Below, piece after piece: positions 54,779 through 63,783 of a DNA stretch of 64,000 nucleotides. How positions within the stretch are numbered: position 1 is the stretch's first letter; each line of letters opens with the position of its first letter. The notes under the pieces are model-generated. The model saw nothing but the letters and a program-made list of their open reading frames with translations. It was not told where the DNA came from and ran no database searches. The DNA comes from JAZKAR01 sp040389065 (GTDB lineage Bacteria; Pseudomonadota; Gammaproteobacteria; Burkholderiales; Casimicrobiaceae): assembly GCA_040389065.1 (NCBI GenBank), contig JAZKAR010000012.1, forward strand, positions 62,001 through 126,000. Reading direction: 5' to 3'. The position numbers and the translations under genes are program-made.

Positions 54779-54869
54779 GTTTCGCTCTTTCTTCACAATG
54801 CAACTACATGCCTTCTATTACGTCTAGATACAGATATTTTAGTACCCTATATCTATTATCAAATTGCAT

Positions 54870-55000
54870 TAGAAGTTACGCAGTTGGCTCTCTCGGCGTG
54901 AGACGCCCCGCGTTATGTCAACTTGCCGTACTTCGTATACTGTCTGCGTTGCCATGCGGGGCATCCCATGCCTTGATAGTGCTCAACTGCGTAACTTCTA
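54870..55000. mobile_element. palindromic MITE-like element, copy C (131 bp, long form)
   Basis: Same terminal repeats (TAGAAGTTACGCAGTTG and CAACTGCGTAACTTCTA) and inner ACTTGCCGTAC block as copies A and B, but with two added, mutually complementary segments (GGCGTGAGACGCCCCGCG and GCGGGGCATCCCATGCC). It is inserted in the flgG-flgH gap in the opposite orientation to A and B. Confidence 0.85.
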
Positions 55001-55130
55001 TTATTATTTTTTTAACGTTAAAGTTTTTCTTAGAACTTATTTTTTGGAAATACTTTTTATCTTTTCTCAATAAAGCAGATTAAGAGGTAAATTTAACTTA
55101 ATAAATCATCAAGATAAAAATAGCTCTTCA

Positions 55131-55168
55131 TAAAAAAAGAAGCACGCTAACTATTTAGTTAGCGTGCT
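55131..55168 (-). terminator. rho-independent terminator after flgG
   Basis: A perfect 12-bp stem (AGCACGCTAACT and its complement) with a 4-base loop, followed on the minus strand by a T run (55138-55132). It closes the flgC-D-E-F-G transcript and separates flgHI from it. Confidence 0.9.
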
Positions 55169-55214
55169 ATTAAAGTAATACTTGTTCATAAAAAGTTTTA
55201 TGGTTTAGTTAGTA

Positions 55215-55991
55215 TTAAAGCTGCGTAAGTTTCTGCAACATTTGATCTGAAGTCTGAATCGAACGTGAGTTAATTTCATAAGCGCGCTGAGCCGCAATCA
55301 AATTCACTAGCTCTTCTGCTACATTTACATTAGAAGCTTCAAGAAAATTTTGTTGTAGCGAGCCGATACCATTGGCTCCAGGGGTATCAACCCGCGCATC
55401 ACCTGCTGCTGGAGTTTGAGCAAAAAGATTTTGCCCAAGCGAATCTAGACCATTAGGATTAATAAACGCAGCAAGCTGAATATTTCCAACCACGCTTACA
55501 GCCCCGCTTGCTTGAGTAATACTTACTTGCCCATCATTTGAAACAGTAACTGCCTTAGCATCTGAAGGCACTGTAATAGCAGGAATTAGCGGAAAACCAC
55601 TAACAGTTGTCACTCGACCTTGGTTATCACGCTGAAAATTACCATCGCGGGTATAGCGTGTTCCTTCTGGCGTTTCGATCTGAAAAAAACCATCACCGCT
55701 AATAGCAAGATTCAATGGGTTATCTGTTTGTTGCAATGTGCCCTGCACAAAAATACGCGAGGTTGCAACCGCACGGGCACCAACCCCTAATTGTAACCCG
55801 GTAGAAACTTGAGTTTGTTGCGAGGTTTGCGCCCCTGGCTGGCGTAAGGTTTGATACAACAAATCTTCAAATACAGGCCGTACACGTTTAAACCCATGGG
55901 TTGATGTATTAGCAAGATTATTAGAAATAACATCTACGTTAGTTTGTTGGGTATCTAAGCCTGTTTTGGCTACCCATAGCGATCTAATCAT
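55215..55991 (-). CDS. flgG: flagellar distal rod protein FlgG
   Basis: A 258-residue rod protein. N-terminal MIRSLWVAKTGLDTQQTNVDVISNNLANTSTHGFKR and the C-terminal ASNVNVAEELVNLIAAQRAYEINSRSIQTSDQMLQKL are the conserved assembly helices, and NPLNLAISGDGFFQIETPEG the core. Length is as expected (about 260). GAGGATA precedes the ATG. It is the last gene of the flgCDEFG run, ending in a strong terminator. Confidence 0.96.
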   Translation of the reverse strand: MIRSLWVAKTGLDTQQTNVDVISNNLANTSTHGFKRVRPVFEDLLYQTLRQPGAQTSQQTQVSTGLQLGVGARAVATSRIFVQGTLQQTDNPLNLAISGDGFFQIETPEGTRYTRDGNFQRDNQGRVTTVSGFPLIPAITVPSDAKAVTVSNDGQVSITQASGAVSVVGNIQLAAFINPNGLDSLGQNLFAQTPAAGDARVDTPGANGIGSLQQNFLEASNVNVAEELVNLIAAQRAYEINSRSIQTSDQMLQKLTQL

Positions 55992-56116
55992 TATTACGTA
56001 TCCTCTAGCTCTTTATGATTTTTTTAAACATACTTACTGTACTATTAATCACTCTAACAACTGACTTAGCATCTTTAGTGAGCAAATACATACTAGGGCC
56101 TCTTCAAACTTAAGAT

Positions 56117-56860
56117 TTAACTTAACGTTAGAAGCTGAGTACTGGCTCGCGAATCTGCTTCTAAATCTTGCATAACTTTTAGCTGCGTTTCAAACTGCCG
56201 TGCGGCACTAATCATTTGTACTAATGACTCAACCACATTGACATTACTACTTTCTAAACTTCCCGCTGTTATTGAAACCTCATTGTTTGCAGACGTAGCA
56301 GGCTGCCCATCTTTTACACGAAATAAGCCATCGTTCCCACGATCTAAAGAAGCCTCAGCCGGGTTTGTTAATTTAATTCGCCCAATCGTTTGTCGATCTG
56401 CCGAATTAGAAGGATTCACCGCCTCTACTGTTCCATCACGACCAATGGCTACCCCACGCCCTTCAGGTACTGTTAATGGAATACCGGTTTCTCCTAAAAC
56501 TACCAACCCTGTTGCTGTTTTAATCGTTCCCGTTGCATCAAGCTGTAAATGTCCTGCACGCGTATAGGCCTCGGCTCCTTGAACATCTTGCACTGCAAAC
56601 CAACCTTTACCTTGTAACGCCACATCTAGTGATCGCCCTGTTTCTTTAAGCACACCAGGTGTGAAATTACTGCCTGTTGTCGTTTCCACGGCATAAGCAC
56701 GCGTCGGTAATTGCTGCCAAAAAACTGGCAAACTTCGAAAAGCGACGCTTTGGCTACGATATCCGGTACTTGAAGCATTCGCCAGATTCTGTGAAATAGT
56801 ATTTTGGCGGGTCATTGTTGCATCGGCACCCGTCATCGCAATAAATAAAGCACGATCCAT
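56117..56860 (-). CDS. flgF: flagellar proximal rod protein FlgF
   Basis: A 247-residue rod protein. MDRALFIAMTGADATMTRQNTISQNLANASSTGYRSQ (N-terminal helix), QGKGWFAVQDVQGAEAYTRAGHLQLDATG and the C-terminal SNVNVVESLVQMISAARQFETQLKVM are typical. AAAAGGA precedes the ATG. It is 125 bases from flgG and 129 from flgE; the gaps between these flagellar genes are larger than usual. Confidence 0.95.
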   Translation of the reverse strand: MDRALFIAMTGADATMTRQNTISQNLANASSTGYRSQSVAFRSLPVFWQQLPTRAYAVETTTGSNFTPGVLKETGRSLDVALQGKGWFAVQDVQGAEAYTRAGHLQLDATGTIKTATGLVVLGETGIPLTVPEGRGVAIGRDGTVEAVNPSNSADRQTIGRIKLTNPAEASLDRGNDGLFRVKDGQPATSANNEVSITAGSLESSNVNVVESLVQMISAARQFETQLKVMQDLEADSRASTQLLTLS

Positions 56861-56989
56861 ATGTATCCTTTTAAAAGGACATAAAGCGCATTTTTAATAC
56901 AACTCAAACTTTTACAAATACGCTTTGAGTACTGATTTGAATAAATTACAAAACTCTCTACTCAACCTTATATTGATGACTCATTATCG

Positions 56990-58228
56990 TTAGCGTAAAT
57001 TCACTAATGTGCTTAATATCTGATCCTGGGTTTTAATGGTTTGCGCATTGGCCTGATAGGCACGTTGAGCCACAATCATATTTACCAATTCTTGGGTTAA
57101 ATCGACATTAGAGCCTTCAAGTGCAGATGATTGTAAAAGCCCTGCTACCCCTGTACCAGGAGCTGAAGCTGTGGCTTCACCTGAGGCATTACTTTCAACC
57201 CACTGATTACTCCCGATAGGAGATAATCCACCAGGATTACGAAATGTTGATAGAACAACCTGCCCTAAGGTAAAGGTTTTACCATTTGAATAGCTTCCTT
57301 TGATAATGCCATCATCATCCGCCGAAAAGCCTGTTAACCGCCCTGCTGTATACCCATCTTGAGTCTTACTGCTTACTCCAAACTCTTGACCACCAAATTG
57401 AGTTAACCCTGAAAGATCTAATGACACAGTTTGTGTAACAGCCGGGGTAGCAATAGGAAGCGTTAAATCTAAAGATACGGTTTTTGAAGCAGGTGTTGCC
57501 AATGTTCCTGAAGATGAAAATTGAAGTGCAGATGTCGCTGGTGCAATCGTGTTAGTACCGTCATCCACAATATACTGAACATTCCATCCATTGGTTACGG
57601 CGGCATCTTTAATAAAATACATAGAAACGGTATGCGAATTACCCAAACTATCATAGGCATTCATTGAGGTAACATTGTTATAACTATTCGTATTCGTTTT
57701 ATCAAACACACCCACGGTAGGTGCTGTCGTACTAGCATCTAAATTAGCCTCTAACCCCATCGTTTGTGTAGCACGAGCACCGAGTGACTCACTAGATACA
57801 TATAGAGGCACTGTGGCAGCTGTCGCCAATATACCCGCACTATCTGCCGTGTAACCTTGTAATTTATCACCCTGAGCATTTTGAATATAGCCATCTTTGC
57901 TGACAGAAAACTGCCCATTACGCGAAAAACTGGTTGAACCATCTAAACGGCTAAGTTTAAAAAACCCATTACCATTAATCGCTAAATCTAATGGATTACT
58001 TGTTGCTGAGATACCTCCTTGAGCAAACTGCTGTTGTATGGCAGTTACTTGAGTTCCTAGCCCTACTTGATTACTGCCTCCACCCTCTAAAGCATTGGCA
58101 TAAATATCAGCAAACACTAGCTGAGATTGTTTAAACCCAGCCACATTAGAGTTAGATACATTATTACCAATCGCATCAAGGTAGCGGCTATTAGCATCTA
58201 AGCCACTTAATCCCGTTTCAAAACCCAT
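56990..58228 (-). CDS. flgE: flagellar hook protein FlgE
   Basis: A 412-residue hook protein with conserved ends (GLSGLDANSRYLDAIGNNVSNSNVAGFKQS and EGSNVDLTQELVNMIVAQRAYQANAQTIKTQDQIL) around a variable middle rich in Ser, Thr and Val (hook domain). NPLDLAINGNGFFKLSRLDG is the D1 core. It needs the FlgD cap, which is the next upstream gene. GGAG stands before the ATG. Confidence 0.96.
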   Translation of the reverse strand: MGFETGLSGLDANSRYLDAIGNNVSNSNVAGFKQSQLVFADIYANALEGGGSNQVGLGTQVTAIQQQFAQGGISATSNPLDLAINGNGFFKLSRLDGSTSFSRNGQFSVSKDGYIQNAQGDKLQGYTADSAGILATAATVPLYVSSESLGARATQTMGLEANLDASTTAPTVGVFDKTNTNSYNNVTSMNAYDSLGNSHTVSMYFIKDAAVTNGWNVQYIVDDGTNTIAPATSALQFSSSGTLATPASKTVSLDLTLPIATPAVTQTVSLDLSGLTQFGGQEFGVSSKTQDGYTAGRLTGFSADDDGIIKGSYSNGKTFTLGQVVLSTFRNPGGLSPIGSNQWVESNASGEATASAPGTGVAGLLQSSALEGSNVDLTQELVNMIVAQRAYQANAQTIKTQDQILSTLVNLR

Positions 58229-58312
58229 GATGTTTCTCCTTTGTTCTTTGATGCAGGCAACAATCTCTCTCTAGAGGGTTTTCTATTAAAAGACACTGCC
58301 TATTTGTATTCA

Positions 58313-58996
58313 TTAGCTTGCTGTAATCACAGACTTAACATTATTCACAGGTATTGAAGTGGTTCCGCCATTTAGCTTTAGACTCCAGCCATTTGAGGTA
58401 TTTTGCTGCACACTATCTACCAAACCCCACTCTAGGGATTGAGCTTGAACCGCATCATTGCCTTGTAAAGCATTTACTGAAAGCGTATAGGTACCTTCTG
58501 CCTGGGCAATACCTGAATCTGATAAACCATCCCAACTAACATTTTGCAAACCTGCTGAAAGATTAGTAAATTGAAGATTACGAATCGTTTCACCCTTACT
58601 ATTTTTAATCATTGCTGTTGCTGAATCGGCAGCAGAATCAAGCCAAAAGGCACCTTCTGCATGGGTTACGCCATTAGAAGAAATAAGGTTTAACGACTCA
58701 CCTGGCACTGCAACGCCTTTGCCTATTAAGCTAACTGCTTGTGTTGTCTGATTCGTTACGAGCGACTGAGCAAGGGTACCCATTGTTGTATTAAGCTCTT
58801 GAATACCGCTAACCATGCTGATTTGCGACATTTGAGTGGTCATTTGTGCGTTATCCATCGGATTCAATGGATCTTGATTTTTCAATTGTTCCACTAGCAA
58901 GGTAATAAAACGATCTTGCACTTCTTGGGAACTTGAACCCCCAATTCCAGAAACTGTTGAGGTACTTGTCGTACCACTTACGCCGCTGACTGCCAT
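58313..58996 (-). CDS. flgD: flagellar hook assembly (cap) protein FlgD
   Basis: A 227-residue protein of the hook cap. The conserved N-terminal half includes SSQEVQDRFITLLVEQLKNQDPLNPMDNAQMTTQMSQISMVSGIQELNTTM; the C-terminal half has the beta-rich FlgD Tudor/FlnIII-like pattern (GETIRNLQFTNLSAGLQNVSWDG). I chose the ATG at 58996, with AGGAA six bases upstream, rather than the one six bases further up. 84 bases before flgE. Confidence 0.94.
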   Translation of the reverse strand: MAVSGVSGTTSTSTVSGIGGSSSQEVQDRFITLLVEQLKNQDPLNPMDNAQMTTQMSQISMVSGIQELNTTMGTLAQSLVTNQTTQAVSLIGKGVAVPGESLNLISSNGVTHAEGAFWLDSAADSATAMIKNSKGETIRNLQFTNLSAGLQNVSWDGLSDSGIAQAEGTYTLSVNALQGNDAVQAQSLEWGLVDSVQQNTSNGWSLKLNGGTTSIPVNNVKSVITAS

Positions 58997-59086
58997 TGTC
59001 ATTTCCTTTATAAATAGCGCATGAACCTCTTACATAAAGCATGGTTCAAAATAATGAATTTGGCTAATTTACATTTAAAAAACTGT

Positions 59087-59497
59087 TTAAGAGCTTTGCC
59101 CTAATGCCAATGTTCTTTGCAACATGGTTTTAATGGTATTCATCATTTCAACATTAGTTTGATAAGCCCTTGATGCTGAAATCATATCCGCCAATTCATG
59201 CACAACATTCACATTGGGATAACTCACATTTCCCTGGGCATCTGCCAGAGGATGGCCTGGATCATTCACAATACGTGGAGGAGTCGCGTTGTTTTCAATG
59301 ACATCTCGTACTCTTACACCCGTTCCTCCATTAGGTAAGGTAAAAGGCTCGAATACAACATGACGCGATTTATAAACACTATCTGTTGAGCTAGCAGCGC
59401 TATCCACATTTGCTAAATTGCTTGCAATGGTATTTTCTCTCATGCCCTGTGCCGTTAGCGCTGTAGCTCCGATATGAAATGCATTAATGAGCGACAT
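59087..59497 (-). CDS. flgC: flagellar proximal rod protein FlgC
   Basis: A 136-residue rod protein. N-terminal SLINAFHIGATALTAQGMRENTIASNLANVDS and C-terminal YPNVNVVHELADMISASRAYQTNVEMMNTIKTMLQRTLALGQ are conserved. The ATG at 59497 is used; a GTG at 59503 is also in frame. It starts the flgC-D-E-F-G run, behind a sigma-28-type promoter. flgB, which normally precedes flgC, is absent: the neighbour is on the other strand. Confidence 0.95.
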   Translation of the reverse strand: MSLINAFHIGATALTAQGMRENTIASNLANVDSAASSTDSVYKSRHVVFEPFTLPNGGTGVRVRDVIENNATPPRIVNDPGHPLADAQGNVSYPNVNVVHELADMISASRAYQTNVEMMNTIKTMLQRTLALGQSS

Positions 59498-59533
59498 AAT
59501 CACTTTACCCCGTTACGATCGATCGATAGCCTT

Positions 59534-59560
59534 TTATCGGCACCGCAATCCATAACTAAA
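59534..59560 (-). promoter_or_regulatory. sigma-28 (FliA) type promoter upstream of flgC
   Basis: On the minus strand TTTAGTTA, an 11-base spacer and GCCGATAA. The -10 is a perfect match to the FliA consensus and the -35 matches five of eight bases of TAAAGTTT, at the exact spacing. The start would fall about 30 bases before the flgC ATG. flgBCDE operons are more often under sigma-54/FlhDC control, so FliA dependence would be notable. Confidence 0.6.
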
Positions 59561-59614
59561 GCAATTGTTTAAAGCGATATTCAACATCCCAAATGACATA
59601 AGGGACAACGCACT

Positions 59615-61546
59615 ATGGCACTCAAAAACATCGAAAAAAGCATTCAAAAAGCCCAAAAACTTTTTTCTGAGTGTCGCTACCAAAAAGCATTGCAACTCGC
59701 ACAAACGGCGCTTTGCTCATGCCCTAACCATGCAGGGCTTTATAATTTTGCTGGAGCGTGTGCTGCACAATTGGGCAAATCTGATTTAGCTATTCAATAC
59801 TGGAATAGCACATTACTGTACGAACCAGGACATGCGATTGCTCATTTTAATTTAGGCCTTGCCTACCACCATTTACAAAATGATCAGCAATCAGAATTTC
59901 ATTACCGAAAAGCTATTCACTATGCCCCTGACTATGCTGAAGCGTATTGCAATCTTGGTAACTTACTTTTAGAAAATGAACATGCACTAGAAGCAGAACA
60001 CTGCTATAAAACAGCATTTAAATTGAATCCAGACCTAGAAGATGCATGCATTAACTTAGGGCATTTATTATTCAAGCAAGGCCGAGAAAATGATGCAGCT
60101 GAATGCTATCAACACGCCCTTAAACTCAACGCGACTAACAGTCACATATTATGTAATCTAGGTATTATTCTTGCCCATCAGCACCATCATGAGCTTGCCG
60201 AACGCTGCTATCGCCGCGCAATTGAAGTTGAACCTATGGCGATTGAAGCGTATTGCAATTTAGCGCTTCTGCTTGAAAAACAAAATAAAACTTTCGAAGC
60301 AGAAAAAAACCTGCGCCACGCACTGAAACTAAATCCTGAACATCCTACGCTATATTCTAATCTAGGCAATTTACTTACCAACCTTTTGCGGGAATCAGAA
60401 GCTAAGCTTTATTATGAGTGTTCATTAGTACTGGCACCCAATACCGCTATTACACATAGCAATCTAGGCGTTTTATGGGCTAACGCAAACGATGAACAAC
60501 GTGCAGAAGCATCATTTAGGCAAGCACTCGAATTAGAACCTTCTCATTCACTTGCCCGGCTAAATCTTGGATATTTAAAACTTTCCCAGGGCAAATGGAA
60601 AGAAGGTTGGGCCTATCATGAATCACGTTATGTTCCTAACTCTCCTGATAAAGAAACATTGTTTCCAGCTTTACCTTTTCCTCAATGGAAAGGGGAATCA
60701 CTTGCCAATAAAACGCTATTAGTATGGGTAGAACAAGGTTATGGCGACACTTTACAATTTTGCCGCTTTTTGCCTTTACTTAAAAAAATGGGTGCTAAAC
60801 ACATCACGCTGATGTGTCGAGAAGCATTAGCCTCGCTCTTAGAGACATTGGAAGGCGATATACGTATACAAAGGTATCCTACTGATACCATACCTGAACA
60901 TAACTATTGGTCATTTTTACTTAGTATCCCCTTCTTGCTTAATATTGAGCTTCATACCTTACCGAATAAGATTCCTTATCTTTTCACAGATCCTAAAAAA
61001 ATCTCCTATTGGTCATCCCAGCTTTCTAGCTTACCTCTGCATTCTTTACGTGTAGGATTAGTATGGAAGGGGAATCCTCATCATAGCAATGATGTTCAAC
61101 GCTCACTGCCTAAGCTTAATGTATTAGCGCCTTTATGGTCACTTCCCAATATCAGTCTTATTAGTCTGCAAAAAGGCGAGGGAGAAGATGAGGCCATATT
61201 GCCCCCTCCCGATCAACCATTATTAGAACTGGGATCAAAAATCAAGGATTTTACAGACACGGCTGCTTTAATTACGCTTATGAATCTTATTATTTGTGTC
61301 GATACTTCTATAGCACACCTTGCTGGAGCACTTGGTAAGCCTTGTTGGGTCATGTTGCCAGCGTACAAAACTGACTGGCGATGGCTACGCGAGCGAACTG
61401 ACTCACCGTGGTACCCTCACACCATGCGCCTTTTTAGACAAACCTCCAGAGGAGAATGGTCAAGCGTCATCAACACTGTATGCATTGCGCTTTATGAGGA
61501 GATGAGCCATGAAAAAAGCTTTATTAGCACTCACCATTATCCTTAG
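59615..61546 (+). CDS. TPR-glycosyltransferase (possible flagellin glycosyltransferase)
   Basis: A 643-residue protein: about nine TPR repeats (YxNLGxxL...A..xYxxALxLxP pattern, about residues 5-330) then a GT-B glycosyltransferase-like domain (about 350-640) with LLVWVEQGYGDTLQFCRFLPLLKK near its start, HSLRVGLVWKGNPHHSNDVQRSLPKL in the middle and IICVDTSIAHLAGALGKPCWVMLP (about 550-575) near its end. TPR-GT fusions such as Caulobacter FlmG and Burkholderia homologues glycosylate flagellin; the flg genes next door and divergent support that, but no flagellin gene is in the window. AAGGGA lies before the ATG. It overlaps the next gene by 38 bases. Confidence 0.85.
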   Translation: MALKNIEKSIQKAQKLFSECRYQKALQLAQTALCSCPNHAGLYNFAGACAAQLGKSDLAIQYWNSTLLYEPGHAIAHFNLGLAYHHLQNDQQSEFHYRKAIHYAPDYAEAYCNLGNLLLENEHALEAEHCYKTAFKLNPDLEDACINLGHLLFKQGRENDAAECYQHALKLNATNSHILCNLGIILAHQHHHELAERCYRRAIEVEPMAIEAYCNLALLLEKQNKTFEAEKNLRHALKLNPEHPTLYSNLGNLLTNLLRESEAKLYYECSLVLAPNTAITHSNLGVLWANANDEQRAEASFRQALELEPSHSLARLNLGYLKLSQGKWKEGWAYHESRYVPNSPDKETLFPALPFPQWKGESLANKTLLVWVEQGYGDTLQFCRFLPLLKKMGAKHITLMCREALASLLETLEGDIRIQRYPTDTIPEHNYWSFLLSIPFLLNIELHTLPNKIPYLFTDPKKISYWSSQLSSLPLHSLRVGLVWKGNPHHSNDVQRSLPKLNVLAPLWSLPNISLISLQKGEGEDEAILPPPDQPLLELGSKIKDFTDTAALITLMNLIICVDTSIAHLAGALGKPCWVMLPAYKTDWRWLRERTDSPWYPHTMRLFRQTSRGEWSSVINTVCIALYEEMSHEKSFISTHHYP

Positions 61547-62045
61547 CGGATGCGGTAGCGTACCTCCGCATAGCTCCCATACACATGCCCCCTCTCGCTA
61601 TAAAAATATTTTTGCAGAAAGCCAAACGCGCAACCAAAGCCCTGAAGCTCAAGAAGCCGTTTTATATGCGCTAGGACTATTAGATATTGGCTACCGATTC
61701 GGTGGGAAAAATCCCGACGCAGGCTTTGATTGTAGTGGCATGGTAACCTATGTTTATAACCAAACATTAGGCTCTCATTTAACAGGTTCAGCCGCAGACC
61801 TTGCCAAACGCGGAACAACAATTGCACCCGATAACTTACTTCCCGGTGATCTAGTATTTTTTAATACGATGGGAAAACCGTTTTCTCATGTAGGTATTTA
61901 TATTGGCAATAATAAATTTATTCATGCCCCGAATTCAAGAAGTAAAGTAAGAGTTGATCGTTTAGATAGCGATTACTTTCTAACACGCTTTGAAACAGCT
62001 AAATCATTATTTAGCGCTGAGTATAATAAAGTTGTTTTAAATTAA
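61509..62045 (+). CDS. NlpC/P60 lipoprotein, peptidoglycan endopeptidase type
   Basis: A 178-residue lipoprotein (lipobox ILSGC, Cys15) with a C40 cysteine-peptidase domain. Catalytic residues fit the family: Cys75 in DCSG, His127 in SHVGIY, and the third position His139 in FIHAPN. Such enzymes cut the D-Glu-Dap or D-Ala-Dap bonds of peptidoglycan; E. coli MepS is the nearest well-known type. The start overlaps the glycosyltransferase by 38 bases, so the two are coupled. Near a flagellar cluster lacking flgJ, a role in rod passage through the wall is possible but unproven. Confidence 0.88.
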   Translation: MKKALLALTIILSGCGSVPPHSSHTHAPSRYKNIFAESQTRNQSPEAQEAVLYALGLLDIGYRFGGKNPDAGFDCSGMVTYVYNQTLGSHLTGSAADLAKRGTTIAPDNLLPGDLVFFNTMGKPFSHVGIYIGNNKFIHAPNSRSKVRVDRLDSDYFLTRFETAKSLFSAEYNKVVLN

Positions 62046-62196
62046 TCTAAACTTGACATATAAAAACCTTGTCTCTAACAGTGCCTTTCCATTTTTAATG
62101 TACTAATTTTTAATTTTATGTATAAATTGAAATAATCTACTAAATTAGCATGAGCCATGCATAAACATAGCTCATTAGCTATCATTAAAATAAATA

Positions 62197-63453
62197 TTAT
62201 GAGCGATTTCCGCCACTATTATTTGCACCTGAGCCGGTGCCTGGCTGATATCGAGTAAAAGAATATCTATCAGGAATATTGCCAGGATCCCAACCAAGAA
62301 TAGATTTTAAATCAGGTAATGAACCCGTTGTTTTAGTGCCAGTTACTCTCGTACCTGGTGATTTATCAGGAGAAGCTAGAACAGGAAGTGTATCTGCCGA
62401 TGGCGGATTAATAACTGTATTATCTTGAATAATATGCTCTGAACTTTGCATGGTGCCGCTATCAGTATCAGCATCAGCATAAATACCATACCATTTTGAA
62501 CCTGAGACAATATTATTTTTAACCGTTGCCTTTTTAGAGCCTGCTAAACAAATACCTCGACCATACGCATTATTTAGAGATACATTACCATCAAATACAT
62601 TAAACTCATCTTGCCGCTGATCACCCTTATAAGAATCATCTGAATAACTATCATCAGCAGCCTGAGTAACAATATTTTTTGTAACTTTATTTTCAGTTGA
62701 GCCATTCATAATAGCGATACCATCTGCATTAGTACCCACAACAAGATTGTTAGCTACCATAGCACCTGATGAATTATCAATACGCACTCCATTTGAAGAA
62801 GCGCCTTGAATAAACATATTTCCAACTCTTGCACCTGCTGCATTTTGAATAAGAATCGCAGCAGCATCAGGCATAGAACTTCGGCTAGGCGCAGACACAG
62901 TCGTTTTTATATTGATAATAGAGCTTTGTGAACCCGTAAGTTTAATGGCTGATTTATCAGGATTTGTAGCATTAAATATGGTTGCATGCCCTGCTCCCTG
63001 AACTTGCATTCCATCAATCACCAAAACATCACTATGGTTATAAGTACCTGCTGGAAACCAGGCGATTTTTCCTTGCGACTTTGCTGTTGTCAGAAACTCT
63101 TTTAGTTGAGATAGATTATCGCGGCCTGCATCACCTGGTAAATTGTAGTCTTTAGCACTAATCGAATTACTAGGCTGAGACTCACTAGGAGTTTCTATGT
63201 TAGGAGTAGCATTATTGACATAATTTCTACAAATATTTTGCTGCTCTGCCTTTTCTATTACTGCAGGGCACTTTCTTTTGGCATCATCATTGTTCCATAT
63301 AGGGCCAGCAGCAACATCGTATCCTAAGGAACTATGGCATACCGACATTTCGTTCCAAATCGTAGTTACCCAGTTACCATCCCATTTAGCAGTTGCGGCT
63401 GTACTAAAAAGAAAAAATAACAAACTAACTGGATAGATACATGTTTTCTTCAT
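62197..63453 (-). CDS. secreted right-handed beta-helix protein
   Basis: A 418-residue protein with a signal peptide (MKKTCIYPVSLLFFLFSTAATA) and a pectate-lyase-3-like parallel beta-helix (about 110-370): DYNLPGDAGRDNLSQLKEFL..., KIAWFPAGTYNHSDVLVI, followed by repeated N-V/I-x-G strands (for example NNLVVGTNADGIAIMNGSTENKVTKNIV). This fold serves polysaccharide lyases, epimerases and phage spikes; no catalytic set can be named by eye. The N-terminal part has six cysteines. GGGAGG precedes the ATG at 63453. Confidence 0.75.
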   Translation of the reverse strand: MKKTCIYPVSLLFFLFSTAATAKWDGNWVTTIWNEMSVCHSSLGYDVAAGPIWNNDDAKRKCPAVIEKAEQQNICRNYVNNATPNIETPSESQPSNSISAKDYNLPGDAGRDNLSQLKEFLTTAKSQGKIAWFPAGTYNHSDVLVIDGMQVQGAGHATIFNATNPDKSAIKLTGSQSSIINIKTTVSAPSRSSMPDAAAILIQNAAGARVGNMFIQGASSNGVRIDNSSGAMVANNLVVGTNADGIAIMNGSTENKVTKNIVTQAADDSYSDDSYKGDQRQDEFNVFDGNVSLNNAYGRGICLAGSKKATVKNNIVSGSKWYGIYADADTDSGTMQSSEHIIQDNTVINPPSADTLPVLASPDKSPGTRVTGTKTTGSLPDLKSILGWDPGNIPDRYSFTRYQPGTGSGANNSGGNRS

Positions 63454-63783
63454 CGAAGCCTCCCGACGATACAAATTTATATAAGTGAAACTTTCTTAAT
63501 CGCTTGATCGTATTAAATATTGAAATAATTACAAGCATTATTAGCGATATACCCATAAGGGTAAAATCAAGTATTCACTTAAAAAGACAATGTTGGTATT
63601 CATAACATTGCTCTTAAAAAGCTATTATCTTAAATAATTACCAAATTATTTAAGATGCACAAGGTAGCACTTATCATAAACATTTAACAAATCTTTTGAA
63701 ATTTATACAATATAGATAGAAAACTAGATTTTTCTCTTACCTTATTCTTAACCTAAAGGAATCCCATCCTATTATTTTAATTT
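63454..63783. other. intergenic region upstream of the beta-helix gene
   Basis: About 330 AT-rich bases between the beta-helix gene start and the palindromic element copy D. It presumably holds the promoter of the beta-helix gene; I see no clear consensus. Confidence 0.4.

Larger units (their letters stand above)
54779..55214. other. gap between flgG and flgH
   Basis: 436 bases on the flagellar strand without a gene. It holds the flgG terminator (55131-55168) and the long palindromic element copy C (54870-55000). flgHI must be transcribed from a promoter inside this stretch, possibly from within or beside the element. I see no clear sigma-28 or sigma-54 site. Confidence 0.5.

Noticed and set aside
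54808..55083. A 91-codon plus-strand frame over copy C
   Set aside because: It runs through the palindromic element and intergenic AT-rich DNA, with no ribosome site or family.
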